40,496 bases of DNA from Vicinamibacteria bacterium (GTDB lineage Bacteria > Acidobacteriota > Vicinamibacteria > Fen-336), in assembly GCA_016934575.1 (NCBI GenBank), contig JAFGSN010000068.1:1-40496 (forward strand). The letters run 5' to 3'. Positions 1 through 9,191 of the stretch are shown in pieces (the stretch's first letter is position 1; the number at the start of each line of letters is the position of its first letter). A program made the position numbers and the translations under genes. The notes beneath the pieces are model-generated. The model was not told where the DNA came from and made no database searches. It was given only the letters and a program-made list of their open reading frames with translations.

Positions 1-7
1 CGATATC

Positions 8-52
8 AACGATTGACTAATCGTTTGATGTTACATATAATACCAGACGATT
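8..52. promoter_or_regulatory. inverted repeat and extra half-site over the promoter
   Basis: AACGATT (8-14) and AATCGTT (19-25) form a perfect 7-bp inverted repeat with a 4-nt spacer that covers the -35 box. A third copy of the half-site, ACGATT, lies at 47-52 at the predicted start of transcription. Half-sites on both sides of a core promoter are typical of a repressor operator. The identity of the regulator is unknown; the 101-residue protein encoded just downstream is one candidate for autoregulation, which is inference. Confidence 0.4.
13..41 (+). promoter_or_regulatory. sigma70-type promoter
   Basis: A TTGACT -35 box (13-18) and a perfect TATAAT -10 box (36-41) are separated by 17 nt. 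This is the closest match to consensus in the window, and it lies in an AT-rich 60-base stretch. Transcription would start near 48, only about 13 nt before the ATG at 61, so the first gene would have a very short leader, or initiation would be at 73 or 76. The promoter call rests on sequence match alone. Confidence 0.65.
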
Positions 53-60
53 AACATGTC

Positions 61-366
61 ATGGTGGCAAGGATGATGAGCAGGAGGAATCTCCCTCTCT
101 CGGAAGAGCTCTTGGCCGAGCTCGAAATCAAAGCCAAGGCCTCCGATGAATCCTCCCTCAGGGCGCATTGGATGTCGAACACGCCCGAATCCGATTTCAC
201 CGAAGCCGCTGTTCGACTCGCCCGCGACATCGTCTTCGAAATCAGACGTTTACAGGCGGAAAACAAACGCCTGCGAGAAAAGCTGTGCAACCTGTCTTCG
301 GAGGCTTCCGGAGAAGAGTCGGCCTGCAAGATCGCCAAGGCCCGCATCCGACTTCGCGGCGAGTGA
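61..366 (+). CDS. small hypothetical coiled-coil protein
   Basis: This encodes 101 residues with no family I recognise. The protein is highly charged. Residues about 50-80 (VRLARDIVFEIRRLQAENKR and onward) have leucines and isoleucines at heptad-like spacing, so a short amphipathic helix or coiled coil is likely. No membrane segment or signal peptide is visible. The ATG at 61 has no Shine-Dalgarno sequence; ATG codons at 73 and 76 follow a weak AAGG and are alternative starts. It lies directly behind the strong promoter at 13-41 and 69 nt before the Nudix gene on the same strand, so the two may be co-transcribed. An open frame also runs on the opposite strand here, but the promoter position favours the plus strand. 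The existence of this gene is moderately supported and its function is unknown. Confidence 0.45.
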   Translation: MVARMMSRRNLPLSEELLAELEIKAKASDESSLRAHWMSNTPESDFTEAAVRLARDIVFEIRRLQAENKRLREKLCNLSSEASGEESACKIAKARIRLRGE

Positions 367-435
367 GAAAGTCCGCCCGAAAACAATAACGCGAAACGCG
401 ACCTCTGATCGGCGGTTTCATGACAAACTCATCCC

Positions 436-1083
436 ATGAGCGACGACCCACGGGGCGCTTTAACTGTCATCGGACGCATCATTCTGGCCGCGCAACGTCT
501 CGCGGCGCTCGCGCAGACCGGGATGGCCTACGCTAAGGACGAATACGACATCCATCGTTACCGCGAGGCGCGCGCGATCGCGATCGAGCTTCTGGCGCTT
601 TCGGGAGATCAGTCTTTCGAAACCATCGAACGGCAGTTCGCTCCCGAAGTCGGTTACGTCACGCCCAAAGTCGACGTTCGCGGCGCGGCGTTTCGCGACG
701 AGCGCATCCTGCTCGTGCGGGAAAGGTCCGACGGCGGCTGGACGCTGCCCGGCGGCTGGTCGGACGTCGGAGACTCGCCCAGCGAGGCGGTGGAACGTGA
801 GATTCGCGAGGAGTCCGGATTCGTCACGCGTGCCGTCAAACTGCTCGCGGTTCTCGATCGCAATCGGCACGGCCACCCGCCCATGCCCTTGCATGCCTAC
901 AAGCTGTTCTTCCTCTGCGAGATTCTGGGAGGAGAGGCCGCGCCTTCGTCCGAGACCGACGAGGTGGCTTTCTTCGCCGAGGACGGGATCCCCGATCTGT
1001 CGACGCCGCGCGTGACGCGGGAACAAATCGCGCGCCTGTTCGAGCATCGCCGGCATCCCGACTGGCCCGCCGATTTCGATTGA
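436..1083 (+). CDS. Nudix hydrolase with N-terminal Nudix_N-like domain
   Basis: The 215-residue product is a Nudix (MutT-type) hydrolase, which cleaves nucleoside diphosphates linked to another moiety. Residues 1-70 form a helical N-terminal region like the Nudix_N domain found in some sugar-nucleotide or ADP-ribose hydrolases, and residues 78-200 are the Nudix fold. The Nudix box runs from G107 to F129: G-x5-D-x7-REI-R-EE-S-G-F. The usual first glutamate is aspartate (D113), while the metal-binding REx2EE core (R121, E122, E125, E126) is intact. The substrate cannot be read from the sequence. The ATG at 436 lacks a clear Shine-Dalgarno sequence. The gene ends 4 nt from the stop codon of the convergent rhaB. 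Confidence 0.88.
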   Translation: MSDDPRGALTVIGRIILAAQRLAALAQTGMAYAKDEYDIHRYREARAIAIELLALSGDQSFETIERQFAPEVGYVTPKVDVRGAAFRDERILLVRERSDGGWTLPGGWSDVGDSPSEAVEREIREESGFVTRAVKLLAVLDRNRHGHPPMPLHAYKLFFLCEILGGEAAPSSETDEVAFFAEDGIPDLSTPRVTREQIARLFEHRRHPDWPADFD

Positions 1084-1087
1084 TCCT

Positions 1088-2581
1088 TCACCGACTGCGC
1101 TCGACGAGCGCTGCGAAGCGTCCCTCGGCGTCCCGCCATTCGGACGAGTCGGTCGGTTCGAAACGCGCCGGATCGGTCGACCGGCGAACGACGTCACGTA
1201 TCTCCGCCAGTGATCCGATCTCGCCGTCGGCGCGCGCCTGCGTCAACAGGTTGCCCATCGCCGTGGCCTCCACCGGGCCCGCGACAACCGGTCGCCGGCA
1301 AGCATCGGATGTCAACTGATCGAGCAGGACGTTCCGCGAGCCTCCGCCGACGATGTGGACGATCTCTATGCGCCGGTCCGTCAACTCCTGTAGCCGTTCC
1401 AGAACCATGGCGCACTTGAGCGCAAGACTCTCGACGGCGCAACGAACCAACGCGCCTTCGGATTCGGGCGCCGGCTGTCCGGTCTCGCGACAGTATTCCT
1501 GAATCGCGGCAGGCATGTCAGGCGGATTGAAGAAGCGCGCGTCGTCCGGATCCACGATCGAGCGCAGAGGCGCGGCCGAGAGCGCCAATTCGCCGAGCGC
1601 GGCATAATCATAGCTCCCGCCCCGGGCTTCGAACGAGCGCCGGCATTGCTGGATCAGCCAGAGACCCATGATGTTCTTGAGCAATCGATAGGTGCCGTCC
1701 AGGCCGCCCTCGTTCGTGAAATTCAGCGCCAAGGTGCGCTCTGAAAGGCTCGCGTCCCGCATCTCGACGCCCGCCAGGGACCACGTGCCCGAGCTGACGT
1801 AGGCCCAGTTCGGCGCGCCATTGCCGGCCGCCGGCACGCCGACGACCGCGGCGGCGGTATCGTGCGTGGGCGGAGCGACGACCTCGACGCCGGCCAGATC
1901 GGTCTCCGCGGCGATCGAGCCGCGTAGCTTGCCGAGCTTGGTTCCGGGCGGCACGACTTCGGGAAAGATTTTCACCGGCAAATCGAACCTGTCGAGCAGG
2001 TCCTTCGCCCAGTCGCGAGCGACGGGGTGCATGCACTGCGTCGTCGTGCCGTTCGTGAACTCGACCACGCATGATCCGCACAGACACCAGTGCATGAAGT
2101 CGGGAACGAGCAGCAGGTGATCGGCGGCCGCGAGCAATTCCGGCTCGTCGCGTTTGACGGCCAGCAACTGATAAAGAGTGTTGATCTCCATGAACTGGAG
2201 GCCGGTCTGGGCGAAGATCTCGCGCCGCGGCACCTTGAGAAACGCCTGATCGAGCATGCCGCGCGTGCGAGCGTCTCGATAATGATAAGGATGGCCGAGC
2301 ATCCCGCCCTTCCGCGTGAGCAAGATGAAATCCACGCCCCAGGCGTCGGCGCCGACCGAGACGACCTTCCCGCCGAAGAGCCGGGCCGCGCGCTTCAAGC
2401 CTTGCTGGATCTCATCCCACAGTCTCAGCACGTCCCAGCGAAGAGTGCCGGCCAGCGCCACCGGACCGTTGGGAAAACGACTCACCTCTTCGAGACGGAT
2501 CGTCGCACCGTTCCAGATTCCGGCGATGACACGCCCGCTTTCGGCTCCGAGATCGATCGCGAGATAAACGCGCTCAGCCAT
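1088..2581 (-). CDS. rhaB: rhamnulokinase
   Basis: A 497-residue FGGY-family sugar kinase that phosphorylates L-rhamnulose to L-rhamnulose 1-phosphate with ATP in the cytoplasm. The N-terminal phosphate-binding strand (D10-LGAESGR), the GADAWGVDF motif (77-85), the HDTAAAV motif with the probable catalytic base D241, SSGTWSL (263-269) and the C-terminal nucleotide-binding VGGGSRN (411-417) are all present, and the length matches RhaB. The start has a GAGGA Shine-Dalgarno 6 nt upstream. It follows rhaA by 21 nt on the same strand, so the pair is an operon. No rhamnulose-1-phosphate aldolase (RhaD) or lactaldehyde dehydrogenase gene is in the window, so the last steps must be encoded elsewhere. 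Confidence 0.95.
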   Translation of the reverse strand: MAERVYLAIDLGAESGRVIAGIWNGATIRLEEVSRFPNGPVALAGTLRWDVLRLWDEIQQGLKRAARLFGGKVVSVGADAWGVDFILLTRKGGMLGHPYHYRDARTRGMLDQAFLKVPRREIFAQTGLQFMEINTLYQLLAVKRDEPELLAAADHLLLVPDFMHWCLCGSCVVEFTNGTTTQCMHPVARDWAKDLLDRFDLPVKIFPEVVPPGTKLGKLRGSIAAETDLAGVEVVAPPTHDTAAAVVGVPAAGNGAPNWAYVSSGTWSLAGVEMRDASLSERTLALNFTNEGGLDGTYRLLKNIMGLWLIQQCRRSFEARGGSYDYAALGELALSAAPLRSIVDPDDARFFNPPDMPAAIQEYCRETGQPAPESEGALVRCAVESLALKCAMVLERLQELTDRRIEIVHIVGGGSRNVLLDQLTSDACRRPVVAGPVEATAMGNLLTQARADGEIGSLAEIRDVVRRSTDPARFEPTDSSEWRDAEGRFAALVERSR

Positions 2582-2602
2582 TCGGGATCCTCGCGCGCCG
2601 GC

Positions 2603-3871
2603 TCAACGCCTGCGTGACAGAACGTCGTCCTCGTGTTTCTTAACCTCAATCATCCAGTTCATTCCGACGGGCACGTCCTTCAAGACGCAGTAGCGATCCC
2701 ACACGGCGGCGAAAGGCATCGTCTTGAGCTCTTCCATCAGCGCCAGGCGCGCGGTGTAATCGCCCTCGGCCTCGAGCGCTTGCAGCTTCTCGACCGGATC
2801 GAGCAACGCGATGCACAGTGCGCGGATCATGTTGCGCATCCCGATCGTCCACGCCGCGATGCGATTGATGCTGGCGTCGAAAAAATCGAGGCCGATGTGC
2901 GTGCGATCGAGATAGCCGCCGCGCGTCAGCTCCTGGGCGATGGACAGAAGGTCGTCGTTCAACGCGATCACGTGATCGCTGTCCCAGCGAACGCCGCGAC
3001 TCACGTGCAGCAGGATCTCGCCGACGAAGGCGAGAATGGCCGAAACCTTGTCGGCCAGGCTCTCCGTCGGATGATAGTGTCCGGCGTCCAGGCAGACCAG
3101 CTTGTCGTTCCTGACGGCATACGCGAGGTAGAACTCGTGCGAGCCGACCGTGTAGCTTTCGGCGCCGATGCCGAAGAGCTTGCCCTCAACCGCATCGAGA
3201 TTGTGTCGCGGATCAAAACTCTCGGCGAATACCTCGTCAAGGGCCCGCTTGAGCCGCTCGCGGGGACCGCGGCGATCGGCAGGCGTGTCTTTCATGCCGT
3301 CCGGAATCCAGATGTTCGTCACGGTCGCGGAGCCGAGCGCCTGGCCCATGGCCGCTCCGATCCGGCGACAGGCCTTGCAGTGGTCGATCCAGAACCGGCG
3401 AACACCTTCGTCCCGGTGCGACAGCGTAAAGCCGTCGGCGGCTTTCGGATGAGCAAAGCATGTGGGATTGAAGTCCATGCCGATGCCCAGCGACTTCGCC
3501 CAGTCGATCCAGCTCCTGAAGTGCTCGGGCTCGATCGCGTCGCGGTCCACTCTCCAGCCCGCGGGAAACTCCACGTAGGACGCATGCAAGTTGAGACGAT
3601 GCTTCCCGGGGACAAGCGAGAAAGCCTTCTCGACGTCAGCGCGCAGTTCGTCCGGAGTGCGGGCCTTGCCGGGATAGTCGCCCGTGACCGCCAAACCGCC
3701 CCCAAGGGCGGCGTCCGGATTCTCGAACCCCCCCACGTCGTCCCCCTGCCAGCAATGCATCGACACGGGGATGGCGGCAAGCTTCCGGAGAACGGCGTCC
3801 GTGTCGACGCCCCATCCCGCGTAGCGCTCCCGTGCGATCCGATAGGCGGTCTCGATCTGTTTGTCGCTCAT
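2603..3871 (-). CDS. rhaA: L-rhamnose isomerase
   Basis: A 422-residue enzyme that interconverts L-rhamnose and L-rhamnulose, the first step of the phosphorylative rhamnose pathway. Similarity to E. coli RhaA is clear over the full length, for example [10 protein letters not shown] (37-46), WIPDGMKD (188-195), [17 protein letters not shown] (228-244) and [17 protein letters not shown] (325-341). Residues matching the E. coli metal ligands E234, D267, H294 and D334 are E229, D262, H289 and D329. The start ATG follows GAGGA at 7 nt spacing. It lies between the signal-less sugar-binding protein upstream and rhaB downstream, all on the minus strand. Confidence 0.96.
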   Translation of the reverse strand: MSDKQIETAYRIARERYAGWGVDTDAVLRKLAAIPVSMHCWQGDDVGGFENPDAALGGGLAVTGDYPGKARTPDELRADVEKAFSLVPGKHRLNLHASYVEFPAGWRVDRDAIEPEHFRSWIDWAKSLGIGMDFNPTCFAHPKAADGFTLSHRDEGVRRFWIDHCKACRRIGAAMGQALGSATVTNIWIPDGMKDTPADRRGPRERLKRALDEVFAESFDPRHNLDAVEGKLFGIGAESYTVGSHEFYLAYAVRNDKLVCLDAGHYHPTESLADKVSAILAFVGEILLHVSRGVRWDSDHVIALNDDLLSIAQELTRGGYLDRTHIGLDFFDASINRIAAWTIGMRNMIRALCIALLDPVEKLQALEAEGDYTARLALMEELKTMPFAAVWDRYCVLKDVPVGMNWMIEVKKHEDDVLSRRR

Positions 3872-3981
3872 CGTGAGATCCTCATGTATGACTCGGCCGG
3901 AAACAGCCGCGGCGCTCGCGAACTTCGACGAAGGCCACGGTTAGGCGCGCTAGCTCGCGCCCGGCGTCGTCGCGGTTCACC

Positions 3982-4896
3982 TCAAGAGCCGGCGATATCG
4001 ATGTTGTTCTTGTTGTAGATGCGGGGTCTGCCCAGGCGAATTTCATCGCCGCGCACGAGGATCTTCCCGAGACGGCCTGCGGCCAGCGAGCTGTCGCCCC
4101 GCTTGAGTCGCCCCTCGGCGGCGGCGGCGGCGGCGTGGACGGCGAGATAGCCAAGATCAACCGTGCTCCAGAGGACCACGCTCTCGACCCAACCCTCGAC
4201 GATGTAGCGCTTGCATGCGCTCGGAAGCGCCGTTCCGATGACCTTCACGTCGGTCCGGCCGGCGCGCTTCACGGTCTCGGCGGCGCCGGAAACCGCCGGC
4301 GCGCAGATGGCAAGCATCAACCGGAGCTGAGGATGCTCGCGCAGGAGCTCTTCGGCTTCAAGTCGCGCGGTTTCTTCATCTTCATTAGTGGGACGAACGG
4401 CGACGACCGAGATGTCCGGGTATCGATCGAGGAAACGCGCCCTGATCAACGAAAGCCATTCCTTCTGATTCGGAGCATCGAGCGTCGAGGTCAGCATGGC
4501 GATCTGTCCGTTTCCGCTCATCGCGCGAGCGGCCTCGGTGCTCAGGACTTCCGCGATCCCGTCGGCCGTCGCCTGGTTGACGAAAAAGTCCCGCGCATCG
4601 CCAGCGGCGTCGGCGTCCCAAGTCAGGACCTTCACCCCCGCCTTCCGGGCTTCGCGGAGCGCCGGAGAAACGATCTCGTCGTTTTCCACGCTCACGGCGA
4701 GACCGTCGATTCCCGAAGCGAGCCACTTGCGAATGAGCTCCGCCTGCTGGCGAGCGTCGGCCGTAATGGGCCCATCCCACAGAAGTCCGACCCCCAGCGC
4801 ATCCGCGGCCTCGTTAGCGCCCTGGCGGCAGCTCTTGAAATACTCATTGCGAACGATCTTCGGCATCATGGCCACTTTCACGGCGTTCTCTTCCAC
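3982..4896 (-). CDS. sugar-binding (periplasmic-binding type I) protein without a signal peptide
   Basis: About 304 residues with the Peripla_BP_4/LacI-type sugar-binding fold, closest in style to the RhaS/LsrB substrate-binding proteins (YFKSCRQGANEAA near the start; GIDGLAVSVEN; VLTWDADA; KVIGTALPSACKRYI). I chose the GTG at 4896 because GAAGAGGAGG lies 5 nt upstream. An ATG at 4917 (7 codons earlier) is the only other choice, and an in-frame TAG two codons before it closes the frame. Neither start leaves room for a signal peptide or a lipobox, and there is no helix-turn-helix as in LacI regulators. No ABC permease or ATPase gene accompanies it. Known relatives bind sugars in the periplasm. 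Here the protein appears to stay in the cytoplasm, where it could sense rhamnose or a product, or it may be a mis-evolved remnant. Confidence 0.8.
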   Translation of the reverse strand: MEENAVKVAMMPKIVRNEYFKSCRQGANEAADALGVGLLWDGPITADARQQAELIRKWLASGIDGLAVSVENDEIVSPALREARKAGVKVLTWDADAAGDARDFFVNQATADGIAEVLSTEAARAMSGNGQIAMLTSTLDAPNQKEWLSLIRARFLDRYPDISVVAVRPTNEDEETARLEAEELLREHPQLRLMLAICAPAVSGAAETVKRAGRTDVKVIGTALPSACKRYIVEGWVESVVLWSTVDLGYLAVHAAAAAAEGRLKRGDSSLAAGRLGKILVRGDEIRLGRPRIYNKNNIDIAGS

Positions 4897-5023
4897 GATC
4901 GCCTCCTCTTCCTTCATTCCCTATTTTGCATCATGAGCGCCCTTACGCGCGCTTCGCACGCCGGCTCGCCACTGCCGCCGCCAGTGAAGGCGACCCGATG
5001 CTCTCCATGCTCTCCGCTGAAGA

Positions 5024-5521
5024 TCATGGCAATCCATACACGACGCGAAGAGACGTCTGATCCCATCTCATATCTTGAATACGCCATGCTCCTCGATACC
5101 GTACCAGATCGAACTGGATCCGCGCCGGCCTGCCGTGATTCCGGAACGTCACGATTCCTCTGGCCGTGTTTGCCGCCGAGTCCAAAATCTTGATCGAAAG
5201 CCCCTTAAGACTGCAATCATCGCCTTGAACGAAGGGATCATGGTCAAAACGCGTCCGGCCGTCGATGCGCCGGTCCGCCGCCAGCGCGTCGCTGCTGATG
5301 GCCGCGGCAAGGGCCGGCTCGAACAGACGCGGAGCGTCCTCGCCGTTCCAAACGAGCACCGGCGCTTCTTCGTCTGTGTACTGGACGTAGATGTCGGCGA
5401 GAAACGTCCGCGGCGACTCGCCCGAAGACTCGACGGTCGAGACGACGGCGACGACCGCCGCGACCATGGCCGCTGCGGGAAAGCGCAGGCGACGATCCAT
5501 CCGCCTCGGGCTTTCAGTCAT
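5024..5521 (-). CDS. exported DUF3828-like protein
   Basis: About 165 residues. The N-terminus (MDRRLRFPAAAMVAAVVAVV from the second in-frame Met) is a signal peptide or signal anchor. The rest resembles DUF3828: a FLADIYVQY start, a central FDHDPFVQGDDC element and a C-terminal FDLVRYRGAWRIQDMRW. DUF3828 proteins are small secreted proteins of unknown role. I start at the ATG at 5521; the ATG at 5500 gives a neater signal peptide. A TTG at 5593 overlaps the malic-enzyme stop as TTGA but would bury the signal peptide behind 31 residues. It follows the malic enzyme gene by 68 nt and is probably co-transcribed with it. Confidence 0.7.
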   Translation of the reverse strand: MTESPRRMDRRLRFPAAAMVAAVVAVVSTVESSGESPRTFLADIYVQYTDEEAPVLVWNGEDAPRLFEPALAAAISSDALAADRRIDGRTRFDHDPFVQGDDCSLKGLSIKILDSAANTARGIVTFRNHGRPARIQFDLVRYRGAWRIQDMRWDQTSLRVVYGLP

Positions 5522-5589
5522 GCCTTCTCGTCCACGTTCGCGCCCAAGACCGTCACGCATTCGCCGGCCGCGAGCGAACTCGAGGATAC

Positions 5590-7299
<1,710 letters not shown>

Positions 7300-7477
7300 A
7301 GCGCCCTCTCATTATCACCCTTTGACGCCCGGACCAAGAACCGACATTGGAGGTCGCGCCGGGGGCCGTCATCGGAACATGCGATCGCGCTTCGTCTCTC
7401 AAGGAAATGCCTTGACCAAAAATCGGGCAAGAGTCCGAAGGCCGCGCATCGAAATCAGTCAAGAAACGCGGAGAGCC

Positions 7478-7505
7478 TTGCAACCGCTTGAGAACATGGT
7501 ATTCT
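7478..7505 (+). promoter_or_regulatory. probable promoter of the outer-membrane protein gene
   Basis: TTGCAA (7478-7483) and TATTCT (7500-7505) are spaced by 16 nt. They would start a leader of about 30 nt that contains the AAGGAGG Shine-Dalgarno at 7530-7536. The 7300-7477 stretch shows nothing else I can support. Confidence 0.45.
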
Positions 7506-7541
7506 GTACAGGTTGCCACATATCCCATCAAGGAGGGGACC

Positions 7542-8033
7542 ATGCGATTCTGGTTACGGCTTTCGAGCGTTCTTGCGGCGGTATGCATCGTCGCTTCGGT
7601 CGACGCGCGCGCCGCGGAGAAGACGCTTTCCGGCGGGCTGCAAGTCAGCTATGCCGAAGATACGGATCTGGGCATCGGCGTACGGGGAATATACAACCTC
7701 GAAAACGTCATGTCCGGAATGGAGGCGATCGGAAGCTTCGATTACTTCTTCCCGAGCACAGAAGAGGGATTCGATGTCGATGTGTCGTACTGGGAGTTGA
7801 ATCTCAACGTTGTCTACAACATCAACCTTGAAAACAGCAGCATCAAGCCTTACACAGGCGCCGGACTCAATTATGCTCACGCCTCTGTTGAGGGATCCTC
7901 GGAATCCGATGTCGGCCTCAACATTCTGGGCGGCGCCGTCTTCGGTACGGGATCAATCAAGCCTTTCATCGAGGCCAAGATCGAGGCGGGCGGCGGCGAG
8001 CAATTCATCGTCAGCGGGGGCGTGCGGTTCTAG
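7542..8033 (+). CDS. outer-membrane beta-barrel protein
   Basis: A 163-residue protein. The start at 7542 is fixed by AAGGAGGGGACC directly upstream and by the signal peptide that follows (MRFWLRLSSVLAAVCIVASV, cleaved near ARA-A). The mature part is a row of alternating hydrophobic/polar strands (GGLQVSYAED, LGIGVRGIYNL, AIGSFDYFFP, SYWELNLNVVYNI, PYTGAGLNYAHA, NILGGAVFG, FIEAKIEAGGGEQFIVSGG) and ends in VRF with a C-terminal phenylalanine, the usual barrel-assembly signal. It belongs with small eight-stranded OMP_b-brl barrels. The ligand is unknown. It stands alone between its own promoter and a terminator. Confidence 0.82.
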   Translation: MRFWLRLSSVLAAVCIVASVDARAAEKTLSGGLQVSYAEDTDLGIGVRGIYNLENVMSGMEAIGSFDYFFPSTEEGFDVDVSYWELNLNVVYNINLENSSIKPYTGAGLNYAHASVEGSSESDVGLNILGGAVFGTGSIKPFIEAKIEAGGGEQFIVSGGVRF

Positions 8034-8061
8034 ACAAGTGAATCGATAAATCCCACTCTTT

Positions 8062-8090
8062 GCCCGGGACGACCCGTCCCGGGCCATTTT
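8062..8090 (+). terminator. rho-independent terminator
   Basis: A perfect 9-bp GC stem (GCCCGGGAC at 8062-8070, GTCCCGGGC at 8076-8084) with a 5-nt loop is followed by CATTTT. It lies 28 nt after the stop of the barrel-protein gene. The rest of the 8034-8343 gap holds only the hairpin at 8237-8284. Confidence 0.75.
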
Positions 8091-8236
8091 CCCCTGACAC
8101 GACATCTGTCCGCGATCAATGGACGTGGGGCCGACAGCGCCATACATGCGCGCCTATCGTCCGGCAGTTCAGTTATGCGTCTTCCCGTGACCCAACAGTC
8201 TATCCGCGCCATCCGCGCAAATAACCGTAACGAAGA

Positions 8237-8284
8237 AACGGCCGGCCAGGTCGAAGCACGGAAGCCCCGCCTGGCCGGATCGTT
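8237..8284. terminator. bidirectional terminator-like hairpin
   Basis: CCGGCCAGG (8242-8250) pairs with CCTGGCCGG (8270-8278). An outer AACG/CGTT pair (8237-8240 with 8281-8284) lies across a small bulge, and the loop is 19 nt. On the plus strand TTTTC follows; on the minus strand CGTTTCTTCG follows. It is positioned to end transcription of the minus-strand gene that stops at 8344. Confidence 0.5.
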
Positions 8285-8343
8285 TTCTCGTGATTCGCTC
8301 TGAAGAATCCGCGCTCCGTGCGTGCATTCCCGCCGTCAAGACA

Positions 8344-8661
8344 CTAGGCGCGGGCGCAGGTAGCCGTGTTGTCGACCATCTTCATGATCTTGTAGAGCAT
8401 CGGCTGGCTGTACTCGTTCTCCGGAATGCTCTCGCCCTTCTGGAGCCGCTCGGCGGTCTGATAAGAGTCGATCACGCTCAGGACCCAGATCACCAATCCC
8501 GGAACCAGGCACAGGATCGATCCGACAAAGCACGCGATCAGCGTGTACAGCCACTTGCGCTGCTGTCCATTGATCAGAAGGTGGCCCAGGTTGAAAACGA
8601 TGGCCGTCAGTAGCGCCGAGACGACCGGATTCGCGTCGGTTTTCTGAATGGTGCTCGACAT
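8344..8661 (-). CDS. small two-helix membrane protein
   Basis: A 105-residue protein with two likely membrane segments (about residues 13-30, VVSALLTAIVFNLGHLLI, and 38-63, LYTLIACFVGSILCLVPGLVIWVL, possibly a hairpin). A soluble tail of about 40 residues follows (YQTAERLQKGESIPENEY). The general plan resembles TM2-like or interferon-induced-type small membrane proteins, but I do not recognise the family. GAGG lies 9 nt before the ATG. It is flanked downstream by a hairpin terminator and faces away from the 8820 gene. Confidence 0.68.
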   Translation of the reverse strand: MSSTIQKTDANPVVSALLTAIVFNLGHLLINGQQRKWLYTLIACFVGSILCLVPGLVIWVLSVIDSYQTAERLQKGESIPENEYSQPMLYKIMKMVDNTATCARA

Positions 8662-8819
8662 CGCTCAACACCTCGCTTTTCAGACTGTTACTGTCCTACG
8701 ATCTGGATCAATAGGATATCATAACCAGGAGACGCCGATGAATCCGCCGGAATCGCGACTCGCAACCGTTGTCGCGACGTCCATGAGAAGCCGGATTCTT
8801 CGCGCGCCAAGGGAGCGTT

Positions 8820-9191
8820 ATGGAGAAAGCAAGGCCTGGAGTCGTAACCTGGTATCGCGTTTATTGCGGGCTCATGGCGTTGCTGTACTTCGCCCTGGCC
8901 GCCGCGGGAATCATCGGACTGTTTTTCATGGAAGAACTGACGAGCGGATCGAATGCGATGTCGCCTCTGGTGGCGCTGCTCATGTTGCTCATGTGGATCG
9001 CGCTCGGACTCGTCTTCGGCGCGGTCTTCGTCGCGCCTTTCTTCCTTTCACGGCGGCCCTGGGCGTGGATCTATCATCTCGTGCTGATCGCGATCGGGAT
9101 GACTTCGCCGTGTTGCATGCCGGCCTCGATTCCGCTGTTGATCTTCTGGCTGAAGCAGGAAACTCGGGAATATTTCGGCCGTGTTCATTGA
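8820..9191 (+). CDS. hypothetical four-helix membrane protein
   Basis: A 123-residue, mostly hydrophobic protein. It has membrane segments at about 15-36 (GLMALLYFALAAAGIIGLFF), 47-73 (LVALLMLLMWIALGLVFGAV) and 83-112, the last perhaps two short helices around TSPCCMPAS. AGGGAG with 4 nt spacing supports the ATG. The family is unknown and no function is proposed. Its TGA overlaps the convergent MFS gene by 7 nt. Confidence 0.65.
   Translation: MEKARPGVVTWYRVYCGLMALLYFALAAAGIIGLFFMEELTSGSNAMSPLVALLMLLMWIALGLVFGAVFVAPFFLSRRPWAWIYHLVLIAIGMTSPCCMPASIPLLIFWLKQETREYFGRVH

Noticed and set aside
7311-7316. GATAAT on the minus strand just before the malic-enzyme start
   Set aside because: Transcription from it would begin about 5 nt before the ATG and leave no room for the AGAGGG ribosome-binding site.
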